Notes under the pieces: generated by a model
Databases searched by the model: none
What the model was told of the DNA's origin: nothing
What the model saw: only the letters and a program-made list of their open reading frames with translations
Translations under genes and position numbers: made by a program
Source: Alkalicoccus luteus
Lineage (GTDB): Bacteria; Bacillota; Bacilli; Bacillales; Salisediminibacteriaceae
Reading direction: 5' to 3' (one strand)
NCBI GenBank assembly: GCA_052061695.1
Contig: JBPZEY010000005.1
Length of the DNA stretch: 64,000 nt
Shown here: positions 1 to 7,849 of the stretch, in pieces
Layout of the letters: the number at the start of each line of letters is the position of its first letter
How positions within the stretch are numbered: the first letter of the stretch is position 1

Positions 1-76
1 GAGCGTTTTTACGAGGACACTCAGCTCGACTCGCCACGCAAATCCGACCTATCCCTGTCGAATCCAGAACGTCCCC
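1..76 (-). ncRNA. ssrA: tmRNA (ssrA), 5' part only
   Basis: On the minus strand the sequence begins at 76 with GGGGACGTTCTGGATTCGAC and continues AGGGATAG, the conserved 5' end of bacterial tmRNA that pairs with the 3' CCA end to form the tRNA-like domain. The rest, including the tag reading frame, lies beyond the left edge. tmRNA with SmpB rescues stalled ribosomes and tags the nascent peptide for ClpP and other proteases. It directly follows smpB, the usual Bacillus arrangement. Confidence 0.95.
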
Positions 77-122
77 ATGCTTGAGAGAACGTTAAGGAGT
101 GTGGACCTTAACGGTAACTTCC

Positions 123-150
123 ATTATAACACAGTCAGCTGTATAGTCAA
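123..150 (-). promoter_or_regulatory. sigma-A promoter of ssrA
   Basis: Minus strand: -35 TTGACT (145-150), 16-bp spacer, -10 TATAAT (123-128). Transcription would start near 116 and give a leader of about 40 nt before the mature tmRNA 5' end at 76, to be removed by RNase P. The leader holds the inverted repeat GTTAAGG/CCTTAAC (91-97 and 106-112). This lets ssrA be transcribed independently of smpB. Confidence 0.8.
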
Positions 151-152
151 GT

Positions 153-620
153 TCAGCGACCGAGCTGCTCGTCTTTGAATGCGCGCTGAATTTCACGCTT
201 GGCGTCCTTCCGCTTTAAGTCTTCGCGCTTATCGAACTTCTTCTTCCCTTTACCGAGTCCAATCAATACCTTCGCGACTCCGTTTTTAATATACACCTTC
301 AGCGGCACAAGCGTGTAGCCCTTCTGTTTTGTCAGACCGATCAGCTGATTGATCTGCTTGCGGTGCAGAAGAAGCTTCCGCGGACGCTCTGGTTCATGGT
401 TATGACGGTTGCCCTGCTCATACTCACTGATATGCATATTGTGCAGCCAGGCTTCTCCATTGGAAATTCGCGCGAAGGAATCCTTCATGTTGACCCGGCG
501 GTTGCGGATCGATTTAATCTCGGTACCGGTGAGCACCATGCCGGCTTCATACGTTTCTTCGATGGCGTAATCATGATTGGCTTTTTTATTTTGTGCAATT
601 GGTTTGTTGAAATCGGACAT
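153..620 (-). CDS. smpB: SsrA-binding protein SmpB
   Basis: 155 aa, the normal SmpB length. SmpB binds the tRNA-like domain of tmRNA and carries it to stalled ribosomes in trans-translation. The OB-fold core carries GTEIKSIR (about residues 32-39). The basic C-terminal tail (about 122-150, rich in Lys/Arg) is the part that mimics an anticodon stem in the decoding centre. It lies 75 bp downstream of rnr and directly upstream of ssrA, so RNase R, SmpB and tmRNA sit together. An AAAGGA ribosome site precedes the ATG. Confidence 0.97.
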   Translation of the reverse strand: MSDFNKPIAQNKKANHDYAIEETYEAGMVLTGTEIKSIRNRRVNMKDSFARISNGEAWLHNMHISEYEQGNRHNHEPERPRKLLLHRKQINQLIGLTKQKGYTLVPLKVYIKNGVAKVLIGLGKGKKKFDKREDLKRKDAKREIQRAFKDEQLGR

Positions 621-663
621 TGGCAGTGCATCCTTTCTTCGTTGCTTTCAAAACTGCCGCTGA

Positions 664-685
664 GCCGGAGCATCACTGCTCCGGC
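664..685 (-). other. intergenic hairpin between rnr and smpB
   Basis: Perfect 9-bp stem GCCGGAGCA/TGCTCCGGC with a 4-nt loop just after the rnr stop codon. The T-run is not immediately adjacent (TCAGCGGCAG intervenes before TTTT), so it may stabilise a 3' end or attenuate read-through into smpB rather than fully terminate. Confidence 0.5.
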
Positions 686-695
686 ATGACGACTG

Positions 696-3011
696 CTATG
701 ATTTCTTTTTTGCTTTACGGCGTTGTTTTTTTGGCAGGTTTTCATAAAACGGCTTTTTCTTGCCGCGTTTCTTTTTGCCGCCTTTTTTATCATCCTGCGC
801 TGGTCCGCCTTCCCGCTTCGGCTTTCTGCCACGCTTTTTGGACGAGTCAATCACCTGAGCGGTATCTTTCCGCTTCGGACGACGCTTTTTCATGCCGATG
901 ATTTCAAAATCAATAATCCGCTCATCGACGTTGACATTCGCCAGCCGGACTTCAAGCTCATCACCGATTTGAAACGTGGCTTTGCTCCGTTCGCCGACCA
1001 TCGCCAGACGCTTTTCATCAAAATGATAATAGTCGTCGGTCATGTAGCTGACGTGGACCAGCCCTTCGATCGTGTTCGGCAGGCGGACAAACAGCCCGAA
1101 GTTCGTGACACCGCTGATCACACCGGTAAACTCTTCTCCGATCTTATCCTCCATATACTGCACTTTTTTCAGGTCATCCGTTTCACGCTCGGCATCCTCT
1201 GCACGGCGTTCCATTTCAGAAGAATGCTTTGTCAGATCGGGAAGCTTCTCCTGCCAGTGGTCGACGGTCTGATCGTCCGTTTTGCCTTCGATCAAATACG
1301 TGCGGATCAACCGGTGTACAATCAAATCCGGATAGCGGCGGATTGGCGATGTGAAGTGCGTATAGAAATCTGCAGCAAGTCCAAAGTGGCCTGCGTTTTG
1401 AGGATCATATTTCGCCTGCTTCAGAGAACGGAGCAGCATCGTGCTGATCACAGGCTCTTCTGCTTCACCCTTCACACTTCGCAGCAGCTTTTGCAGCGCC
1501 TGCGGGTGTACGCCGTTAGCCGTTCCTTTAATGACATAGCCAAATCCGGCTACGGTTTCGAGGAACTGCGCCAGCTTTGTCTCATCCGGATCTTCGTGAA
1601 TCCGGTACACAAAGGGCAGCTTCAGCCAGTGGAAATGTTCAGCGACGGTTTCATTTGCGGCAAGCATAAATTCTTCGATCAGCTTTTCCGCCACGCTCCG
1701 CTCCCGAATTGTCACATCCGTCGGCCGGCCCTCGTCGTTAACGTGAACCTGTGCTTCTTTAAAATCAAAATCAATCGCACCGCGCTGAAACCGCTTTTTA
1801 CGGAGAACAGCAGCGAGCTCTTCCATGTCTTTAAAGAACGGGACGAGTTCTTTATAGCGATTCATGACTTCTTCATCTTCGTCTTCAAGAATCTTTCGCA
1901 CATCCGTATAGGTCATACGTTCATTCGTACGAATCACGCTTTCGAAAATCTCGTGGTGCACGACTTCTCCTGACGAGTTGATCTCCATGTTACAGGAGAG
2001 CGTCAAACGGTCCACCTGCGGGTTCAACGAGCAGATACCGTTTGAGAGACGGTGCGGGATCATCGGGATGACTCGGTCAACGAGATAGACGCTCGTGGCA
2101 CGGTCAGATGCTTCTTTATCGATCGGCGAATGTTCGGTTACGTAGTGCGAGACGTCCGCAATGTGGACACCCAGCATGTAGTTGCCATTATCCAGTCGCT
2201 TCACCTGAACGGCATCGTCAAGGTCCTTTGCATCTGCGCCGTCAATCGTGACAATCGTTTCTTCACGCAGATCTCGTCTGCCTTCTAAATCTTCCGGATC
2301 AATTTCATCCGGTACGTTTTCTGCATGGCGAATGGCCTCCTCCGGAAAGTCTCCCGGCAGCCCGTGCTTGTGAATAATCGACATAATATCGACACCCGGG
2401 TCGTTTTTATGACCGATGATTCTCGTCACGTGCCCTTCCGCACTCGCCCGCCCTTCCGCGTAACGAGTGATCTCGACGACAACTTTATGGCCGTCTACCG
2501 CTCCGAGCGCCTGATTCTGCGGAATAAAAATATCCGCAGGAATCCGTTTATCATCCGGCACGACAAATCCAAAGCCCTTCTGCTCCTGATACGTGCCGAC
2601 AGTCTGGGTCGTTCCGCGGCGTAAAATACGCACGATCGTGCCTTCCTGCCGGTCTCCTCCAGATTCCGGCTGAACGCGGACGAGCACCTCGTCGCTGTTC
2701 ATTGCTCCGTTCATTTCACGCGGCGCGACGTAGATGTCATCTCCTTCGCCTCCCGTTTTAATAAACGCAAAGCCTTTTGGATGCATGATCACACTGCCCC
2801 GCTGCAGATTCATCCGCTCAGGCAGTCCGTAACGGTTCGTTCTCGTACGCACGAGGTGTCCTTCTTCTTCCAGCTCGTTCAACAGCTTCACTGCCTCTTT
2901 AAACCGGTCTGCTTCTTCGAGCTGTAATAGCTCTTCTAATTCTTTCATTCCAAGCGGTTTATCCGCCTGTTTAATTTCGTCCATAATGAGGTCTTTTGTT
3001 ATATCCTGCAT
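696..3011 (-). CDS. rnr: Ribonuclease R
   Basis: 771 aa 3'-5' exoribonuclease of the RNB family that degrades structured RNA and works with tmRNA/SmpB on non-stop mRNA. Order: N-terminal winged-helix (about 1-65), cold-shock-type domains, RNB catalytic domain with IDGADAKDLDDA supplying metal-binding aspartates, C-terminal S1 domain (GVISGVTNFGLFV...), and a very basic Lys/Arg tail of about 60 residues. The ATG at 3011 is preferred to the upstream in-frame GTG because AAAGGAGA lies 7 nt before it. It follows the esterase gene by about 40 bp, probably in one transcript from secG. Confidence 0.96.
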   Translation of the reverse strand: MQDITKDLIMDEIKQADKPLGMKELEELLQLEEADRFKEAVKLLNELEEEGHLVRTRTNRYGLPERMNLQRGSVIMHPKGFAFIKTGGEGDDIYVAPREMNGAMNSDEVLVRVQPESGGDRQEGTIVRILRRGTTQTVGTYQEQKGFGFVVPDDKRIPADIFIPQNQALGAVDGHKVVVEITRYAEGRASAEGHVTRIIGHKNDPGVDIMSIIHKHGLPGDFPEEAIRHAENVPDEIDPEDLEGRRDLREETIVTIDGADAKDLDDAVQVKRLDNGNYMLGVHIADVSHYVTEHSPIDKEASDRATSVYLVDRVIPMIPHRLSNGICSLNPQVDRLTLSCNMEINSSGEVVHHEIFESVIRTNERMTYTDVRKILEDEDEEVMNRYKELVPFFKDMEELAAVLRKKRFQRGAIDFDFKEAQVHVNDEGRPTDVTIRERSVAEKLIEEFMLAANETVAEHFHWLKLPFVYRIHEDPDETKLAQFLETVAGFGYVIKGTANGVHPQALQKLLRSVKGEAEEPVISTMLLRSLKQAKYDPQNAGHFGLAADFYTHFTSPIRRYPDLIVHRLIRTYLIEGKTDDQTVDHWQEKLPDLTKHSSEMERRAEDAERETDDLKKVQYMEDKIGEEFTGVISGVTNFGLFVRLPNTIEGLVHVSYMTDDYYHFDEKRLAMVGERSKATFQIGDELEVRLANVNVDERIIDFEIIGMKKRRPKRKDTAQVIDSSKKRGRKPKREGGPAQDDKKGGKKKRGKKKPFYENLPKKQRRKAKKKS

Positions 3012-3051
3012 TATTGGTCTCCTTTCATGATGCGAGACCACTCATGAGTTA

Positions 3052-3801
3052 TTATTCTGTCCAGTCCAGCGATTCAAGGAACGCGTAGATGTCTTCATGC
3101 AGCTGGTCTCGTTCTTTATCGAGTGTAATAACGTGGCCTGATTCTTCGTACCACTTCAGTTCTTTATGGTCTGTTTCCACCGTTTCATAGATGATGTTGG
3201 CGCTGTTGATGTCAATCATCTGGTCCTTCTTGCCCTGCGCAACAAATGTCGGCGTATAAATCTGATCGAGATTATCTTTTACTTCTTTGTTCAAGCCTCT
3301 CAGCTTTTTAATCGTCTCTGTCTGAGTTCCATCAAATGCCTTCATTTCTGCTTCTACTTCTTCTTCCGGCTTCTGCTCGTTTCGCTTGTACTTGCGTGCA
3401 TATTCCTCCACGCCCTTGTACATTTTTTCTTCACTTTGAATTTCCACTGGTGAACACATCGTAAAAATACCTTTTAACGGCACCGTATAGCCGAGCTTTA
3501 AGGAGTAAACGCCTCCGAGAGACAGCCCGCCCGCCACGATTTCTTCGTAGCCGTCGTCTTTCAGCTTTTGATAAGCTGCCTGTACATCCTTCCACCAGTC
3601 TTCCGGTCCGGATTTAACCAGCTCTTCAGGAGGCACGCCGTGTCCTGTCATATGCGGCGCGTAGCACGTATAGCCCCGTTTATTCAGGTAGCGGCCGAGC
3701 ATGCGGGTGTCCGCTGAGTTGCCGGTAAAGCCGTGCAGCAGCAGCACCGCCCTCGGTCCGCCTTTAAACGTGAATGGTTTCGGTTGAGCGATCTTCATCA
3801 T
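3052..3801 (-). CDS. est: Carboxylesterase, Est30/YvaK type
   Basis: 249 aa alpha/beta hydrolase. Oxyanion-loop HGFTG lies at 23-27 and the nucleophile motif GLSLGG at 92-97, giving Ser94. Asp193 (in GKKDQMID) and His223 (in SGHVI) complete the triad. These numbers equal the Ser94-Asp193-His223 triad known for Geobacillus Est30, so the family call is firm. It hydrolyses short- to medium-chain carboxyl esters; the physiological substrate is unknown. Start: the first of two ATGs, 11 nt after AAAGGAG. The start lies inside the 3' end of the upstream hydrolase gene (38-bp overlap), which suggests translational coupling. Confidence 0.93.
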   Translation of the reverse strand: MMKIAQPKPFTFKGGPRAVLLLHGFTGNSADTRMLGRYLNKRGYTCYAPHMTGHGVPPEELVKSGPEDWWKDVQAAYQKLKDDGYEEIVAGGLSLGGVYSLKLGYTVPLKGIFTMCSPVEIQSEEKMYKGVEEYARKYKRNEQKPEEEVEAEMKAFDGTQTETIKKLRGLNKEVKDNLDQIYTPTFVAQGKKDQMIDINSANIIYETVETDHKELKWYEESGHVITLDKERDQLHEDIYAFLESLDWTE

Positions 3802-4528
3802 CTGTCTTTCTACTCCTTTTGTCTTCCGTTCCTGCAAGCTCAGGATTGTTCAGGAAATGGCCGAGCTTGTTTAAAAATGCCTCTTTTTGATCGCCAAACC
3901 AGATATAGTGCTTAGCATCCTCAAAAAAGAATATTTCCTTATCTTCTGAACGGATATTCTCATAAATATAGTCAGCACTTCTTGCCGGTACGAGCCCGTC
4001 CTTCTCTCCTTGGACGATGAGCGTCGGCACTGTAATATCAGCCAGCGCATGGCGCAGCTTTTTGACAAGACGTGCAAATTCCAGTGTAGCTGTTGCCGGG
4101 GTCCGCTTTATTTTATTGCGGTAAAAATGGTATATGTCGTTTCCGTCAAGTTCTCCCTTTATGCCTTCCATGACCCATCCTTTTACATCCTCCGCGATTT
4201 GACGCGGATTTAAGTAAAAGACGGCAGAAGAGACGAGCACAAGCTTATCGATCGGATAATGAGCCGCCAGGTAGCCTGCAATCACACCGCCCATGGAAAA
4301 ACCAATGACATACACTTTGTCACACCGGTTCATCAGTTCCTCCAATGCTACCTTGGCTTTGTAAATCCACTCGCGGTGGTCCGCTTCTTTCAAGCCGTTT
4401 TTGGTCCCGTCGTGGCCTGGGAGTTCAGGGGTGTATACGAGCCAGTTGTTCTGCCTCATGTAATGTTGTATATCTTCAACTTCTTTTGGTGTTCCAGTAA
4501 ATCCATGGATAATCAGACAGCCTATCAT
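3764..4528 (-). CDS. Second alpha/beta hydrolase (carboxylesterase-like)
   Basis: 254 aa protein paralogous in fold to the next gene: HGFTG at 8-12, GFSMGG with Ser78, Asp177 in QGEKDGLVP and His207 in DAKHYIW form a plausible catalytic triad. There is no signal peptide, so it is probably cytosolic. The C-terminal ~30 residues (charged, ending STETIHV) extend past the fold and are encoded where this gene overlaps est. B. subtilis has only one esterase gene at this position, so the second copy is lineage-specific. Substrate unknown. Confidence 0.85.
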   Translation of the reverse strand: MIGCLIIHGFTGTPKEVEDIQHYMRQNNWLVYTPELPGHDGTKNGLKEADHREWIYKAKVALEELMNRCDKVYVIGFSMGGVIAGYLAAHYPIDKLVLVSSAVFYLNPRQIAEDVKGWVMEGIKGELDGNDIYHFYRNKIKRTPATATLEFARLVKKLRHALADITVPTLIVQGEKDGLVPARSADYIYENIRSEDKEIFFFEDAKHYIWFGDQKEAFLNKLGHFLNNPELAGTEDKRSRKTDDEDRSTETIHV

Positions 4529-4611
4529 GATGCGTCACCTTCCCGGGTTCGTCTTTTCCTGCTGTTATGAGCAGTTATTCCCGAAAAAAGGCTCTGTTAA
4601 CCCGGGCCCCA

Positions 4612-4652
4612 CAAAAAAAGAGGCCGTCCGGTTCAATTCCGGAACAGCCTCT
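4612..4652 (-). terminator. terminator after secG
   Basis: Minus strand: AGAGGC...CCGG stem closing with CCGG...GCCTCT, followed by a run of seven T. It lies between secG and the esterase genes, so read-through or a second promoter must feed the downstream genes. Confidence 0.8.
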
Positions 4653-4662
4653 GTCCTTGCGT

Positions 4663-4893
4663 TTACATAAAATAACCGAGCCAGAGAGCAAACACGAAGA
4701 AAAGAATACCAAGCACAACCGTTGCACGGCTGAGCACTGCTTCCAGTCCTCTTGCTTTCTGCTTGCCGACCATCTGCTCGGCACCGCCTGAGATAGCCCC
4801 TGAAAGACCGGCGCTGCGGCCTGACTGAAGCAGGACGACTGCAATGAGCAGAATCGATGTAATGACTAACGCTACTGACAGAAGTTGTTCCAC
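4663..4893 (-). CDS. secG: Preprotein translocase subunit SecG
   Basis: 76 aa membrane subunit of the SecYEG channel. Two transmembrane segments flank the conserved cytoplasmic loop SAGLSGAISGGAEQ...GKQKARGL, diagnostic of Bacillus SecG. The GTG at 4893 is chosen because AAGGGG lies 8 nt upstream; an in-frame GTG three codons earlier touches the ribosome site. A promoter lies just upstream. SecA, the motor of the same translocase, is encoded at 54-56.6 kb. Confidence 0.93.
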   Translation of the reverse strand: MEQLLSVALVITSILLIAVVLLQSGRSAGLSGAISGGAEQMVGKQKARGLEAVLSRATVVLGILFFVFALWLGYFM

Positions 4894-4934
4894 GGAATAC
4901 ACCCCTTGTTAAACGTACATGAATACCTTGTGAA

Positions 4935-4963
4935 AATATAACACGAACTGTCGATTCGCGCAA
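4935..4963 (-). promoter_or_regulatory. sigma-A promoter of secG
   Basis: Minus strand: -35 TTGCGC (4958-4963), 17-bp spacer, -10 TATATT (4935-4940), about 40 bp upstream of the secG start. Confidence 0.65.
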
Positions 4964-4991
4964 GAGCTTCCCGGAAACTGCCGGTATTCGC

Positions 4992-6035
4992 TCAACGGAA
5001 CGATACGGCCCTGCCCGTGGCTGCTGACTCATAAAAAGCATCCACCAGCTGCTGGATATACGTTCCCTGAGAGGCCGGTGCAGGAGCAGCTTTTTTATCG
5101 AGTACATCAAGAACATGCGCAAGCTGCCTATCGTAGGCATCCCGTTCTTCCATTTTATCGAGAAAGACCGGTGTTGTATCAAGCAGCGCACCGTATTTCT
5201 CCCCGTACATCCGAAATGGTGATGTATCCGCTCCGCCTTCATCACCAAAAAAGGAAACGTTCAGCCGCTCCTCTTCAGCCGTATTCGCGGCATAAGACGT
5301 TTCCAGCACGAGTGAGCTGCCGTTCTCAAACCGGATCATGCCGGAGGCGAAGTCCTCGACGCTGAACGTGTGCGGATCCCAGTCACCGAGCAGTCCGACT
5401 CCAGGTTTCCTCCCGAGCCGCTGATGCGTCACCCCCATCACTTCCACCGGCGTTTGAAACCCGCTGATGTAGGCAGCAAGGTCCAGCATGTGCACGCCGA
5501 CATCAATCAGCGGGCCGCCGCCCTGCTTTTCCTTGTCCGTAAACGATCCCCAGCCGGGAATCCCGCGCCGTCTCACCGCCTGCACGTTCATATGATAGAT
5601 GTCGCCAAGCTCGCCGCTGTCGACCGCTTTTTTTAAGACGATCGTCTCCAGTTGAAATCGGTGATGAAATCCGTACATCAAATGACGCTCCGCGTCAGCT
5701 GCAGCTGTTTCCATCAGCGATGCCTCGGCAGCATTCATAGCCGGCGGCTTTTCACAAAACACGTGCACACCTGCTTCAAACGCTCTCCGCACCGACGCCG
5801 CATGATACGCATTTGGCACACAGATCAGAACGAGGTCAAGCTGTTCCTTCTCATACATGTCTGCTTCCGACGTGTAGACACCGGGAATATGGAAGCGCTC
5901 GGCTGCCTTCTGAGCTGTTTCATGCGTTCGCGATGTGACAGCAGCGATTTCCGCTCTGCCATCCTTCAGCAGCGCTGGAATGTGTGCAGATGTCGCAATC
6001 ATTCCCGGACCAACAATACCGATACGATAAGTCAT
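4992..6035 (-). CDS. Gfo/Idh/MocA family oxidoreductase
   Basis: 347 aa NAD(P)-dependent oxidoreductase. N-terminal Rossmann fold with GIVGPGMIA (6-14). The catalytic-lysine motif EKPP is at 95-98, and GPLIDVGVHMLD (about 174-185) supplies the Asp/His pair typical of sugar and inositol dehydrogenases of this family. The C-terminal domain is the GFO_IDH_MocA alpha/beta fold. The substrate cannot be told from sequence. It stands alone between secG and eno, with no sugar transporter or isomerase neighbours. Confidence 0.88.
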   Translation of the reverse strand: MTYRIGIVGPGMIATSAHIPALLKDGRAEIAAVTSRTHETAQKAAERFHIPGVYTSEADMYEKEQLDLVLICVPNAYHAASVRRAFEAGVHVFCEKPPAMNAAEASLMETAAADAERHLMYGFHHRFQLETIVLKKAVDSGELGDIYHMNVQAVRRRGIPGWGSFTDKEKQGGGPLIDVGVHMLDLAAYISGFQTPVEVMGVTHQRLGRKPGVGLLGDWDPHTFSVEDFASGMIRFENGSSLVLETSYAANTAEEERLNVSFFGDEGGADTSPFRMYGEKYGALLDTTPVFLDKMEERDAYDRQLAHVLDVLDKKAAPAPASQGTYIQQLVDAFYESAATGRAVSFR

Positions 6036-6149
6036 GGAGTTCCTCCGTTTCTTTCAGGTGCGGAACCTGAGACAGTCTTTTCAATACCATTCGCTTTATA
6101 AGCTGGAAATTCCTCTTTCTAAATGAATATAGGATGGCACATCAATTTG

Positions 6150-6380
6150 TACAAAAAAAGATGAACGTTTTCTGGAGTAAGTTGAACGTTTTCCCGCCGT
6201 AAATCATCATTTATTCGTTATAGCAGTTCAAAATTGATGCTCGTAAACAGTTGCCGGTCGAAGTTAGTGCTTTTTTGACACGGAAGTTGAAGCTTTCAGG
6301 AGCCAAGTTAATCATTTCAAGTCAAAAGTTGAACACTTTCATTTCACCCAGCCAAGTCCAGCTTTCTGCATATAACACCC
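6150..6380. repeat. degenerate ~21-23-bp tandem repeats
   Basis: The gene-free spacer 6036-6456 contains a series of imperfect direct repeats with consensus about AAGTTGAACnnTTTCnnGnnC. Clear units start near 6179, 6261, 6283, 6304, 6327 and 6352. Weaker copies lie at about 6158 and in 6200-6260. Unit spacing is mostly 21-28 bp. There is no open frame across them. They are neither CRISPR (no conserved repeat with unique spacers) nor REP-like palindromes. Function unknown. Confidence 0.7.
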
Positions 6381-6410
6381 ATCCCCCTTCAGGCTGCTGA
6401 CATCCACCAA

Positions 6411-6447
6411 AAAAACGCCGCCCCAGGTCACTCTGGAGCGGCGTTTT
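6411..6447 (-). terminator. terminator of eno / glycolytic operon
   Basis: Minus strand: AACGCCGC-TCCAG / CTGGG-GCGGCGTT stem followed by a T-run, 10 bp after the eno stop codon. Confidence 0.9.
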
Positions 6448-6456
6448 ATCTCATAC

Positions 6457-7740
6457 TTATTTGTTCAGGTTGTAGAATGCTGTTTTACCAGCGTATTTGC
6501 CAACGTACTGCAGCTCGTCCTCAATGCGGAGAAGCTGATTGTACTTCGCGACGCGGTCTGTACGGGAAGGAGCACCCGTTTTGATCTGACCAGCGTTTGT
6601 CGCAACTGCGATGTCCGCGATGGTTGCATCTTCTGTTTCACCGGAACGGTGAGAGATCACGTTCGTGTAGCCTGCGCGCTTTGCCATTTCAATCGCTTCA
6701 AACGTTTCAGAAAGCGTACCGATCTGGTTTACTTTGATTAGAATGGAGTTGCCGATGCCTTCTTCAATACCGCGGGAAAGCTTTTCTGTGTTCGTCACGA
6801 ATAGATCGTCCCCTACGAGCTGGACTTTGTCGCCGAGACGCTCGGTCAGCTTCTTGAAGCCGTCCCAGTCGTTCTCATCCAGTCCATCTTCAATAGAAAC
6901 GATCGGATACTTATCGCAAAGCTCTGCGTAGAACTCGACCATTTCTTCAGACGTTTTTACAACGCCCTCACCTTTCAGGTTGTACTTGCCGTCTTCATAG
7001 ATTTCAGAAGCAGCAACGTCCATTGCAAGCTGGATTTCTTCGCCCGGCTTGTAGCCTGCCTTTTCAATCGCTTCAATGATCGTAGACAGTGCTTCTTCGT
7101 TGGAGCCAAGGTCAGGAGCAAAGCCGCCTTCGTCTCCTACTGCTGTGTTGTAGCCTTTAGAGCTCAGTACCTTCTTCAGGTTGTGGAAAATTTCTGCACC
7201 CATCTGCAGCGCTTCAGAGAACGTGCCCGCGCCGACAGGCATGATCATGAATTCCTGAATGTCGACGTTGTTGTCTGCGTGCTCGCCGCCGTTCAGAATG
7301 TTCATCATTGGTGTCGGCAGCGTCTTCGCATTGAATCCGCCGAGGTACACGTAAAGTGGTACGCCGAGTGCGTCAGCTGCTGCGTGTGCAGCTGCCATGG
7401 ATACACCAAGAATCGCGTTTGCGCCAAGCTTCTCTTTGTTTGGCGTGCCGTCAAGGTCGATCATCAGCTGGTCGATGCCAAGCTGATCGAGAACGTCAAA
7501 GCCGACCAGTTCCGGAGCGATCTCATCGTTGACGTTGTCGACTGCCTTCGTAACGCCTTTGCCCATCCATGTGTCGCCGCCGTCACGGAGCTCTACTGCT
7601 TCGTATTCACCAGTGGACGCACCGCTTGGCACGATTGCACGGCCAAATGCGCCGCTTTCTGTGTGTACTTCTACTTCTACTGTCGGGTTCCCGCGGGAAT
7701 CGAGAACTTGTCGTGCATATACATCTGTAATAATTGTCAT
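6457..7740 (-). CDS. eno: Enolase
   Basis: 427 aa. It converts 2-phosphoglycerate to phosphoenolpyruvate with Mg2+. It carries the family landmarks SGASTGEYEAVELRDG near the N-terminus, GGEHADNNVDIQEFMIMP, the LIKVNQIGTLSE segment holding the catalytic lysine, and SHRSGETED. Full length with no lesions. Last gene of the glycolytic operon, about 110 bp after gpmI, with AAAGGAGAG before the ATG. Besides glycolysis, Bacillus enolase associates with the RNA-degradation machinery (known of the family). Confidence 0.98.
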   Translation of the reverse strand: MTIITDVYARQVLDSRGNPTVEVEVHTESGAFGRAIVPSGASTGEYEAVELRDGGDTWMGKGVTKAVDNVNDEIAPELVGFDVLDQLGIDQLMIDLDGTPNKEKLGANAILGVSMAAAHAAADALGVPLYVYLGGFNAKTLPTPMMNILNGGEHADNNVDIQEFMIMPVGAGTFSEALQMGAEIFHNLKKVLSSKGYNTAVGDEGGFAPDLGSNEEALSTIIEAIEKAGYKPGEEIQLAMDVAASEIYEDGKYNLKGEGVVKTSEEMVEFYAELCDKYPIVSIEDGLDENDWDGFKKLTERLGDKVQLVGDDLFVTNTEKLSRGIEEGIGNSILIKVNQIGTLSETFEAIEMAKRAGYTNVISHRSGETEDATIADIAVATNAGQIKTGAPSRTDRVAKYNQLLRIEDELQYVGKYAGKTAFYNLNK

Positions 7741-7849
7741 CGTTGCATTCTCTCCTTTTAATTAGATACTGAATGAAGACTTGCTGCCGGCTGCCGCCCT
7801 GATCAGGACAAGGTGAAGCAGAGCGTTTCGCCGGCTTGTCAATCACAGC

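Noticed and set aside
363..1973. Long plus-strand frames opposite smpB and rnr, and similar frames opposite most genes
   Set aside because: They are antisense shadows of well-supported genes and show no protein motifs.
6150..6380. CRISPR array
   Set aside because: Repeats are degenerate, period is 21-28 bp with no room for unique spacers, and no cas genes are present.
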